Shown: in pieces, positions 40,976-47,360 of the stretch
Position numbering within the stretch: the first letter of the stretch is position 1
How the letters are laid out: every line of letters begins with the position of its first letter
Source of the DNA: Spirosoma utsteinense
Lineage (GTDB): Bacteria; Bacteroidota; Bacteroidia; Cytophagales; Spirosomataceae
Assembly: GCF_014282275.1 (NCBI RefSeq)
Contig: NZ_VFIA01000039.1
Location: forward strand, 1-47,360
Direction of reading: 5' to 3'
DNA: 47,360 nucleotides
Notes under the pieces: model-generated
What the model saw: the letters and a program-made list of their open reading frames with translations, nothing else
The model's database searches: none
What the model was told of the DNA's origin: nothing
Made by a program: the position numbers and the translations under genes

Positions 40976-43879
40976 CTACAGGTTCAGTACATTCATAAAC
41001 CGAACGCTGGACAAAGACAACAATGGCTGGATAGCTTTAGCCTTGTCATTCTTAAAAACAAAGTAGACATCGTGCAGGCCCTCGGTTGCTTTCAGGGCAA
41101 GCTTTACCGGCGGACGTGAGAACCGGCCCGGTCCGGGTGGCGGGGTAGCGGCTTTAGCACCAGCTGCCGTAGTCCCGCTGGCCGGAGCAGCCGCAGCGGG
41201 CGGAGCCGCCGACTCCATTTGAGCCATCAACTTCGTCATGTCTACTTCGGGTTCCAGTTCAAGCGTCGTTTCCCCAATGAGCGGACCGGTAGGCGAGTCG
41301 AGCCGCACCTCGATGGTACCGCCCGCACTCCCCTGGCGTCTCTGCGCCTGAGCTGCCAGCTCCAGTTGCTTGATGCCGGTCAGGTCGAACTGCCGGAAAC
41401 CAATATAGGAGTTATGATACGGGATAACGTTTTCACCCTTGCCCATTCCCTTCGCTTTGACGTCGGCACCCTGAATAATACTGGCGGCCGATGCTTCCAG
41501 CTGCGGGCTACGCAGGATCAGTACTTTCTCCGCCGTTTGGGCCGGAACGGGCCGGGCACCCTTAACGCCCAGATCGGTATAAGCCGCGCGGATCAGCACC
41601 GAGCCTTTGCCGTTATCATCCTGAGGCAGTTTGATGGAGTAAGCCCCCTGGGTGGGTAGCGTGCTGTAGGTTTTCTCGTTTATGTGAAGAATGTAGTTGA
41701 CCAGATTACCCGCGTCGGCAGTTGACATAGCCGGGTGGCCGGGCATGGCCACATCGCCCCAGACACCAACGCCACCCTGCCGGATTTTCGTTACCAGCCG
41801 GTCGTGGGCACCCGCGTCCCCTTTGTATTTCGTCGCAATAGCCGTGAACGCCGGACCGACCGACTTGGTAGCAATCTGGTGACATACCTTACAATCGCTC
41901 TGGTTGATGAGCGACTGTGCTACTGCGTACTGCGTGGAAGCATCGACGCTTCGCTGGCTCTGCATCACTTCGGCATAATCGAACCCTTCGGAGGTGTAGT
42001 CGATGCTCATTGCCACGCGGGCCGGGCTGATTTGTCCCGGAGCCGCGTTCGACTTCGCCAGACTGCCGTCTTCCTTATCAGATACCTGAACGGCATATTG
42101 GATCGGCTGATCGGGGAAGAAGAAGGTGCGGTTGCTGGTCAGATTCACCGAAACGGTGGGCGGCTCGTTCCCCGCAATGATCCGCACAGACTGGCTGTTG
42201 GCGGCTCCTTTGTTATCTTTCACGGTCAGCGTAGCGGTGTATACGCCCGCTTTGTCGAACGTGACCGATGGGTTCGCCGTGGTGAAGACCCGCGCGGGGG
42301 CACCCGGCGATGTTACTTTCCACTGATACGTCAGCGCATCGCCGTCAAAATCTTTGGTCCCATCGGCCAGGAGCGAAAGCTGGAGCGGTACGGTACCACC
42401 GGCTTTGCTGGCCGATGCCTGCACAACGGGCTTCCGGTTGCCGCCATTGTACTCAATCCGAACCAGCCGGGCGTTGTCACTCTTCCGGAACCAGTTGCTG
42501 CCATATTCGAGCACATACAAGTCGCCGTTAGGCCCGAAGTCCATATCGATGGGTTCAACCGGGTGGTAGCTGGGTAAGACGCGCTCCATGCTTTTGTAAT
42601 TACCCTCGGCATCCATCGAGATCGCCATGATCCAGCCCCGCGAAAAATCGGTAGCCAGCCATTTCCCTTCGTAGTAAGCAGGCCAGGGGCGTGGGGTACC
42701 CTTAAAATCTGCCTGCCGGTATACGGGTCCGCCCGTCGCTGAACGGGAACCCGTACCCACCAGCGGAAACTCCTCCGAAATGGCGTAGGGGTAATAAATG
42801 AACGAGGGTGCCGTGGGGGGCAACTCGGTCAGACCGGTGTTGTTAGGCGACGTGTTCATTGGTTTCTTCGGATCTTTTACGCCCAGGGGCTTCTTCTCCC
42901 CGTAGTCATAGACCGGAAACGCCTGATCGTTACCTACAAACCAGGGCCAGCCGAAATTGCCCGGCTTGCGCGCCTGGTTCATCTCATCATAGCCTCGTGG
43001 ACCAATCTCCGAATCCTTCGTGGCATCAGGACCGATTTCGCCCCAGTATACGTAGCCCGTCTGGCTGTCGATCGAAATACGCCAGGGGTTCCGGTGGCCC
43101 ATCGAATAGATCTCGGGACGGGTTTTTGGGGTACCCTTCGCGAATAGGTTACCGTCCGGAATAGTATAGGTGCCGTTGGCTTCGGGGTGAATGCGCAGGA
43201 TCTTACCGCGTAGATCGTTGGTATTGCCCGCGTGGCCCTGATCATCCCAGCTACTGCGGTCCGGCCGTTCGTCGGTTTGGGCAGCCTGCTGGTTACCCGT
43301 ATTGTTGCCCACCGTCAGGTACAGGTTACCCGCCCGGTCCCAGGTCATGCCCCCGCCGGTATGGCAGCATACTTCACGCTGGGTAGGCACCTCCAGCATC
43401 ACTTTTTCCGATTGCAGCTTATTGTCGCGCAGTTCCCAGCGGGTGAGCAAATGCTTTTTCTCGGTGGGATGAGCGTAGTACAGGTACATGAAATGATTCT
43501 GCTCGAACTTCGGATCGAGGGATAAACCCAGGAGCCCTTCTTCGGCTTCCGACACCTTACCCTGCGCCGAGGTGTATTTGGTGTTGACGGGCAGGGTTGC
43601 GATCAGGTCGACCGTTTGCGTGGCTGGGTCCCATTTTTTCAGCGTCCCTTTCCGCTCGATGATAAAGGCAGTACCGTCTTTAAGAACCTCGAACGCCATA
43701 GGCTCATCAAGGTCTTCGGCAACCACTACGGGCGTGAAGCGGGTTTCGTCCGGTTTCTCGGGGCCATCCTGCATCACAAAAGACGCCAGCCCGGTCAGGA
43801 CGAGGCCGTTAATAAACATCGAAACGGTCTGACCCATAAGGCCAGCCCGTTTCGATCGGGTAAAGTTTCGTTGACTCAT
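40976..43879 (-). CDS. PQQ-dependent sugar dehydrogenase / PKD / cytochrome c fusion protein
   Basis: A 967-residue exported protein with an N-terminal signal or anchor segment (about 18-36). Residues about 45-478 form a soluble-glucose-dehydrogenase/sorbosone-dehydrogenase-type beta-propeller: EGLLGLSLDP (114-123), CCHTGGGMTW (171-180, with His173 near the cofactor) and GHRNPWRI (261-268). A PKD-like domain follows at about 484-570. A class I cytochrome c domain spans about 650-735, with the heme site CKVCH (663-667) and axial Met712 in AMPGHP. The C-terminus (about 800-967) looks like a beta-sandwich broken by an Ala/Pro-rich linker. It would oxidise a sugar or alcohol in the periplasm and pass electrons through its own heme. 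It starts 10 bases after the isomerase gene upstream, forming an operon. Confidence 0.88.
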   Translation of the reverse strand: MSQRNFTRSKRAGLMGQTVSMFINGLVLTGLASFVMQDGPEKPDETRFTPVVVAEDLDEPMAFEVLKDGTAFIIERKGTLKKWDPATQTVDLIATLPVNTKYTSAQGKVSEAEEGLLGLSLDPKFEQNHFMYLYYAHPTEKKHLLTRWELRDNKLQSEKVMLEVPTQREVCCHTGGGMTWDRAGNLYLTVGNNTGNQQAAQTDERPDRSSWDDQGHAGNTNDLRGKILRIHPEANGTYTIPDGNLFAKGTPKTRPEIYSMGHRNPWRISIDSQTGYVYWGEIGPDATKDSEIGPRGYDEMNQARKPGNFGWPWFVGNDQAFPVYDYGEKKPLGVKDPKKPMNTSPNNTGLTELPPTAPSFIYYPYAISEEFPLVGTGSRSATGGPVYRQADFKGTPRPWPAYYEGKWLATDFSRGWIMAISMDAEGNYKSMERVLPSYHPVEPIDMDFGPNGDLYVLEYGSNWFRKSDNARLVRIEYNGGNRKPVVQASASKAGGTVPLQLSLLADGTKDFDGDALTYQWKVTSPGAPARVFTTANPSVTFDKAGVYTATLTVKDNKGAANSQSVRIIAGNEPPTVSVNLTSNRTFFFPDQPIQYAVQVSDKEDGSLAKSNAAPGQISPARVAMSIDYTSEGFDYAEVMQSQRSVDASTQYAVAQSLINQSDCKVCHQIATKSVGPAFTAIATKYKGDAGAHDRLVTKIRQGGVGVWGDVAMPGHPAMSTADAGNLVNYILHINEKTYSTLPTQGAYSIKLPQDDNGKGSVLIRAAYTDLGVKGARPVPAQTAEKVLILRSPQLEASAASIIQGADVKAKGMGKGENVIPYHNSYIGFRQFDLTGIKQLELAAQAQRRQGSAGGTIEVRLDSPTGPLIGETTLELEPEVDMTKLMAQMESAAPPAAAAPASGTTAAGAKAATPPPGPGRFSRPPVKLALKATEGLHDVYFVFKNDKAKAIQPLLSLSSVRFMNVLNL

Positions 43880-43889
43880 GGAAGACGTG

Positions 43890-44849
43890 CTAAGCTAGTA
43901 TTTTTTTCAGGTTTGTATAGCTGGTTGTGATATTCGCGATCGGGTCGGCAGCCATGTCCTGCTCCACGAAAATATACTTCAGTCCGGCCGTTTTGGCCGC
44001 CGAAAATGCTTTTTTGAAATCCACGATGCCGTTGCCGACTTCAGTAATGGTCTGTTTATCCGATTTGATATCCTTGATGTGCCACAGCGGGAAGCGGCCC
44101 GGCTGCTCCTTGAACAGGGCAACGGGGTCTTTGCCGGCTTTGGTTGCCCAGGCCAGATCGAGCTCCATCTTCACCAGGTCCTTGTCCGTTTGGGACAGGA
44201 TCAGCTCATAAGGCGTCTTGCCCCCTTCTACCGCATCGAACTCCGTGGCATGGTTATGATAGGCGAAAGCAATGTTTGCCTTTTTGCAGGCTTCGCCCGT
44301 TTTCTGAAATACCTCGACAGACTGCTGGATTTCGGCGAGGGTGCTGACGGGTGTACTCGAGCAGACCAGGTACGATAACCCACCTTCGGCCGCCTGATCG
44401 ACCAGTTGCTGGTAGTTGTCGCGCAGGTTGAGCATGGGCGGCATTTTGGAGAAGTCCATTGGCGGGCGGCCACCGGCGGGCGCGGCCCCACCGGCTGCTG
44501 GTGCGGCATCGGCGGGGCGGGGACGACGGGGTGCGCCACCCGCGTGGTGGGCCCGCCATTTCATCCCCAGCCCTTCGACCAGGGCTTTAAATTCTTTAGC
44601 GGTATAGCCGTAATAGCCACCCCGCGTGTTAAAAGCCGACTCAACTTCCTGATACCCGACGGCAGCCACCTTTTCGAGGGTCCCTTTTGGATCGTCGTTC
44701 ATCGACTTGAACAGCGTGAACAGCTGAATACCGATTGGGTAAGCAGTCGCTTCAGGATACAGCGTACCGGCATTTGCCAGTTGGGGCAGGACAAGGCTGC
44801 CCAGGGTCAATGTTCCGGCATCGCGGAGAAACTGTCGTCTGGTTGTCAT
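43890..44849 (-). CDS. Exported sugar phosphate isomerase/epimerase-like TIM-barrel protein
   Basis: A 319-residue protein of the xylose-isomerase-like TIM-barrel family. A Tat-type leader (TTRRQFLRDAGTLTLGSLVLPQLA) shows it is exported folded. Family features: YPIGIQLFTLF at the first strand, KVAAVGYQEVESAF, IAFAYHNHATEF with metal-binding histidines, VKMELDLAWATKAGKDP and FPLWHIKDIKSD. An insertion at about residues 105-135 is almost pure Ala/Pro/Gly/Arg (for example AAPAAGGAAPAGG), placed after the RAHHAGG segment. It probably works with the adjacent PQQ dehydrogenase on a sugar in the periplasm. The exact reaction is not predictable. Confidence 0.85.
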   Translation of the reverse strand: MTTRRQFLRDAGTLTLGSLVLPQLANAGTLYPEATAYPIGIQLFTLFKSMNDDPKGTLEKVAAVGYQEVESAFNTRGGYYGYTAKEFKALVEGLGMKWRAHHAGGAPRRPRPADAAPAAGGAAPAGGRPPMDFSKMPPMLNLRDNYQQLVDQAAEGGLSYLVCSSTPVSTLAEIQQSVEVFQKTGEACKKANIAFAYHNHATEFDAVEGGKTPYELILSQTDKDLVKMELDLAWATKAGKDPVALFKEQPGRFPLWHIKDIKSDKQTITEVGNGIVDFKKAFSAAKTAGLKYIFVEQDMAADPIANITTSYTNLKKILA

Positions 44850-44954
44850 TCGGGAAAGAATCGATTTGAGTAGAAACAGATTGTCGCTGACCTGGCAGGC
44901 AGGTTCAGCAACAACCCGAAATGGTTACGGCCCGCCAGCAGCGGGTAAATCAGC

Positions 44955-45551
44955 TTATTTTTTTTCGGCCATAGCCGCATCCTGCTTGGCGAATTCGGCG
45001 TTACCCTTTATCTCCACCTCATCACTGACGACGGCTGTCGACGTACCACCTACGCCGAAATCGGCCCGCTTGATGGTACCACTGATTTTAAACCCGACTT
45101 TCTCCTGTTTGCCCTTCGGGGTGTCATTCGTTACAGGACCGTTCATGGTTACGTCCAGCGTTACAGGTTTCGTCACACCGTGCATGGTCAGGTCGCCCAT
45201 GGCTTTGTACTTTTTGCCTTCTACCTTTTTAAAAGAGGTGCTTTTGAAGGTTAGGTTGGGAAATTTGGCTGCGTCGAAAAAGTCGGGGCTTTTAAGGTGT
45301 CCATCGCGCCGTTCGTTGTCAGTATCGATGCTGTTAATATCGGCCGTTAGCTCAAAAACGGCATCCGACAGATCAGGTTTGGCCGCCGTAATCTTGGCAT
45401 CAAACGTCTTGAAATTTCCGTCTACTTCAGACAGCATCAGGTGCGTTACGGTAAAGCCAACTTTCGTATGGGCTTTGTCGACGGTCCAGGTTTGGGCATA
45501 CGCAGCAAAAGGGGCCAGCCCAATAGCCAGGCTAATGAATAGTTGTTTCAT
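44955..45551 (-). CDS. YceI family periplasmic protein
   Basis: A 198-residue secreted protein with a signal peptide (MKQLFISLAIGLAPFAAYA-Q) and a YceI lipocalin-like barrel, which binds long-chain isoprenoid or similar lipids. Signatures: WTVDKAHTKVGFTVTHLML, GNFKTFDAKI, FELTADINSIDTDNERRDGHL, FPNLTFKSTSF and the DLTMHGVTKPVTLDV strand. Length normal. It is upstream of the isomerase/PQQ dehydrogenase pair in the same direction, with a 105-base gap, so it may share a transcript with them. YceI proteins are often co-regulated with electron-transfer systems, which would fit. Confidence 0.92.
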   Translation of the reverse strand: MKQLFISLAIGLAPFAAYAQTWTVDKAHTKVGFTVTHLMLSEVDGNFKTFDAKITAAKPDLSDAVFELTADINSIDTDNERRDGHLKSPDFFDAAKFPNLTFKSTSFKKVEGKKYKAMGDLTMHGVTKPVTLDVTMNGPVTNDTPKGKQEKVGFKISGTIKRADFGVGGTSTAVVSDEVEIKGNAEFAKQDAAMAEKK

Positions 45552-45833
45552 GAATTAAGTGGTTTGACTGTGAGCAGATTATTTATAACAGAGTAAAGAT
45601 GTAGCTGGCCGGTGAAGCACTGAAGTAAAAGTTGCTGAATACCGTTTTTTGCCTTCCGAATTGCCTTTCCGACCTTCCGAAAACCAGATCACTTTTCAGG
45701 ATAAATACCTAGTATTTATCAGAAGCCGGGCCAGCCGGGCCAACCTGGACGATTCTGGCCTGATTAGAGACAGCACTCAGAAATAGTAGTATCTTCGCCA
45801 GCTTAGTTTCAACGTTTTTAGCCAGCCTTTCAG

Positions 45834-46232
45834 ATGAAGACCCTTACATTAACCTGCCTGCTCCTTATTGGATTTACCAGCCTGACCGTTGCCCAGACCA
45901 AATCGGTCGAAAACGAAAAATTCGTGTTTCTCAACAACGGGGCGACCGTCGGTATGATTGTCAAATCAGTCCTGAAGGCCGACCAGCAGCGGCTGAAACT
46001 AACGCCCGAACAAATTCCCAAGGCAAAACAAATCATTACCGATGCCACCGTCAAATACAACGAGGGGGTAAAAAAGATGAAAGCAACGGGGCTGAACCAG
46101 AAGAAACTGCGGGTGTTCGCCATTGAGGTGGAAACCGAAAAAGCCCGCAACTACAAAGCCATTCTGACGCCGGCGCAATACGCCATTCTACAGGCCCAGC
46201 ACAAGAAGATGTACCCCGAAAGCAAGGTGTAA
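45834..46232 (+). CDS. Small secreted protein with LTPEQ motifs
   Basis: A 132-residue exported protein. The signal peptide is MKTLTLTCLLLIGFTSLTVA-Q. The mature part is helical and charged, with two LTP-x-Q-type motifs (LTPEQIPKA near residue 60 and LTPAQYAIL near 115), reminiscent of the LTxxQ motifs of Spy/CpxP-like periplasmic stress chaperones. The match is only suggestive. A near-promoter sequence TATCTTCG lies about 45 bases upstream. It is a single gene, followed by two long hairpins. Confidence 0.75.
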   Translation: MKTLTLTCLLLIGFTSLTVAQTKSVENEKFVFLNNGATVGMIVKSVLKADQQRLKLTPEQIPKAKQIITDATVKYNEGVKKMKATGLNQKKLRVFAIEVETEKARNYKAILTPAQYAILQAQHKKMYPESKV

Positions 46233-46256
46233 TTCACCCTCATCGATCGCTTTAAC

Positions 46257-46305
46257 AGCAACGCCGGACGCTCTATCTCACACGAGTAGAGTGTCCGGCG
46301 TTGCT
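46257..46305. terminator. 19-bp hairpin (one mismatch) after the LTPEQ-protein gene
   Basis: Bases 46257-46275 pair with 46287-46305 with a single mismatch and an 11-base loop, 24 bases after the stop codon. It is the first of two adjacent hairpins in this convergent intergenic region. Confidence 0.7.
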
Positions 46306-46309
46306 GCGT

Positions 46310-46392
46310 TACCACCACTACCAGGGGCTACGCCCACTGGCAGGGTGCGCTTTCAACCCTGCCAGTGGGCGTAGCCCCTGGTAGTGGTGGTA
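46310..46392. terminator. 37-bp perfect hairpin
   Basis: Bases 46310-46346 are exactly complementary to 46356-46392 with a 9-base loop (GCGCTTTCA). It is the longest perfect stem in the right part of the window and lies between the convergent LTPEQ-protein and FKBP genes. Its right arm continues into tandem repeats. Confidence 0.8.
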
Positions 46393-46429
46393 GTCCCTAG
46401 TAGTAGTTATAGCCCCTGGTAGTGGTGGT
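46373..46429. repeat. Three tandem 19-bp repeats overlapping the hairpin
   Basis: The unit AGCCCCTGGTAGTGGTGGT occurs at 46373-46391 and identically at 46411-46429, with a diverged copy AGTCCCTAGTAGTAGTTAT at 46392-46410. The reverse complement of the unit is at 46311-46329, so it can pair with either outer copy. Confidence 0.75.
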
Positions 46430-46485
46430 AGCCTGATGTAAGGTGGCGATTATAAAGCACCCATCTTATCCTTACTTCACACCTA

Positions 46486-46965
46486 CTAATTAATGCTCGT
46501 CAGGTCGATGGTGAAAACGAGGATTGAGTTGGCGGGAATGCCATTCGTAGCCGCGGAGCCGTAGGCCAGACTGGGCGGCAAATACAGGGTGATACTGCCA
46601 CCGGACGCAATCAGGGGAATACCTTCCTGCCACCCCAGAATAAGCTGACTTAAGCCGAAACTGACACCGTTACCCTGATCAAACGTACTGCCATTGGTCA
46701 GCTTACCCACGTAATTGACCGTCACATTCGAGCAGATCGTTGGTTTGCTGCCCGTGCCCGGCGACTGGATCGTGTAGTAGAAACCCCGGTCGTCGGCCGT
46801 AGCGGTAATTTTATTGGCGTCGATGTACTGTTTGAGAGTTGCCACCTCGGATGCCGGTGCTTTGGTGGTAACCGGCGTAGCGGTGCAGGGTGTCGTGTCG
46901 GTCTGCTGACATCCGCCAGCGAACATCGCTACCGCCAACAACAACGCAAGTGTGTATTTTTTCAT
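46486..46965 (-). CDS. FKBP-type peptidyl-prolyl isomerase lipoprotein
   Basis: A 159-residue lipoprotein. The signal peptide ends in the lipobox FAGGC with Cys19 as the lipid-attachment site. A linker follows and then an FKBP domain (about 65-159): VTVNYVGKLTNGSTFDQG, LILGWQEGIPLIASGGSITLYLPP and LAYGSAATNGIPANSILVF. These are the usual active-site strands, though several aromatic pocket residues are replaced. It should catalyse or assist proline isomerisation of proteins at the outer membrane. A promoter box lies 42 bases upstream. Confidence 0.9.
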   Translation of the reverse strand: MKKYTLALLLAVAMFAGGCQQTDTTPCTATPVTTKAPASEVATLKQYIDANKITATADDRGFYYTIQSPGTGSKPTICSNVTVNYVGKLTNGSTFDQGNGVSFGLSQLILGWQEGIPLIASGGSITLYLPPSLAYGSAATNGIPANSILVFTIDLTSIN

Positions 46966-47006
46966 TGAAGAATGTCCGCTCTAGCAGACCGGTTTTATTT
47001 TAACAA

Positions 47007-47014
47007 CAAAGATA
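47007..47014 (-). promoter_or_regulatory. Promoter box TATCTTTG of the FKBP lipoprotein gene
   Basis: On the minus strand TATCTTTG (47014-47007) matches TAnnTTTG exactly, 42 bases before the start codon at 46965. ATTGAC about 22 bases further upstream is a possible -33 element with a slightly long spacer. Confidence 0.5.
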
Positions 47015-47253
47015 CCAACCGAACGATAGCGCCGGTCAATGTTTTAAACTACATGCCCTGGAGGAAACACAAGCAGTACGGGTATGCCGGGAAGTTGACC
47101 AGAACAGCGATACACAATAGTACAATAAGGCTGAAAAGTGGAATTTTATTTTCTCAACTGATCAGTATAGAAAATAAAAGCCTTATTTGGGCCTGGTTCC
47201 TACCCTGACCCGTCGAGCCATACCGCGCACGTTGCATTTGTTCTATGTACTAA

Positions 47254-47360
47254 GAGTATGTTTGGGACTATTATTTGGCCAGCCTATTGAGCAGGATTGA
47301 AATAAAGCCAATTCGTAGCATAGCCTCCGAACTTTCTATGGTTTTGTCTACGTCTCGGAA
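47254..47360 (-). mobile_element. End of an IS5-type insertion sequence (continues beyond the right edge)
   Basis: A transposase C-terminus is encoded at 47271 to the edge. Just outside it, CTAA (47250-47253) fits the short YTAR-type target duplication of IS5-group elements, followed by GAGTATGTTTGGGACTA, a plausible terminal inverted repeat. The other end is outside the window, so the boundary is tentative. Confidence 0.55.
47271..47360 (-). CDS. C-terminal fragment of an IS5-family transposase (runs off the right edge)
   Basis: The minus strand from the right edge reads FRDVDKTIESSEAMLRIGF followed by ISILLNRLAK and stops with TAA at 47271-47273. This resembles the last helix of DDE transposases of the IS5 family (…ESSEA-x-I-x-x-A-x-x-R-L-x-L-x-R-L). 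Only 29 residues are in view, with no catalytic residues, so the assignment rests on the tail pattern and on the IS-like end sequence beside it. Confidence 0.6.
   Translation of the reverse strand, partial: FRDVDKTIESSEAMLRIGFISILLNRLAK

Noticed and set aside
46972..47208. 78-codon open frame on the plus strand
   Set aside because: Overlaps the FKBP promoter region, has no recognisable character and starts inside the leader of the divergent gene.

Overview
The window looks like the chromosome of a member of the Bacteroidota, most likely order Cytophagales and close to Spirosoma. This is inferred from protein content, not from a database search. The clues are type IX secretion (T9SS) C-terminal sorting domains of both kinds, the gliding-motility-type C-terminal domain, TAnnTTTG promoter boxes in place of sigma70 boxes, almost no Shine-Dalgarno sequences, a PQQ sugar dehydrogenase/cytochrome c fusion, and the phytochrome, GH3 and TrhO types. 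I see no rRNA, tRNA or CRISPR array.

Layout. Bases 1-1674 are an AT-richer, eroded accessory patch: the tail of an unknown gene, a small membrane peptide, a stand-alone CheB-type methylesterase whose 3' end lies inside a 44-bp perfect inverted repeat, a nested hairpin with a CRISPR-repeat-like core, and a gutted PAS histidine kinase. Bases 1671-4943 (minus strand) are a compact light-sensing operon: bacteriophytochrome kinase, single-domain response regulator, heme oxygenase that makes the biliverdin chromophore. Bases 5208-7337 encode a secreted glycerophosphodiesterase/alkaline phosphatase fusion preceded in frame by the remnant of a phospholipase C gene. Two small genes follow.

Bases 8402-32992 are the core of the window, a large exopolysaccharide (EPS) region. 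It opens with a divergent pair: a processive-type GT2 synthase (minus) and a secreted two-CBM6 glycoside hydrolase with a T9SS tail (plus). Next comes a nearly continuous plus-strand series: stand-alone response regulator, initiating sugar-phosphate transferase with a degenerate receiver domain at its N-terminus, two GT2 enzymes, Wzy-like polymerase, GT4, a short TolC-like outer-membrane protein, Wzc/GumC-like co-polymerase, Wzx-like flippase and an unassigned probable glycosyltransferase. After a 246-bp AT-rich gap the series continues with a GT11 fucosyltransferase-like enzyme, GT4, acyltransferase 3, GT2, a type-B T9SS surface protein, GT2 and a PAP2-type phosphatase. Together these suffice for a Wzx/Wzy-type pathway: initiation, assembly, flipping, polymerisation, chain-length control and modification. 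No Wza-type OPX exporter is present; the short TolC-like protein sits where one would be expected. The receiver-like domain on the initiating enzyme and the missing OPX protein are the most unusual parts of the window.

Bases 33418-46965 are mostly housekeeping or metabolic genes: PhyH dioxygenase, SDR, deoxynucleoside kinase, tRNA hydroxylase TrhO, 3-hydroxyacyl-CoA dehydrogenase, SurE, GH3-family protein, a PQQ dehydrogenase/cytochrome c fusion with a sugar isomerase-like gene, YceI, a small secreted protein and an FKBP lipoprotein. The gene ends here are marked by unusually long, near-perfect, mutually unrelated hairpins. The right edge enters an IS5-type insertion sequence.
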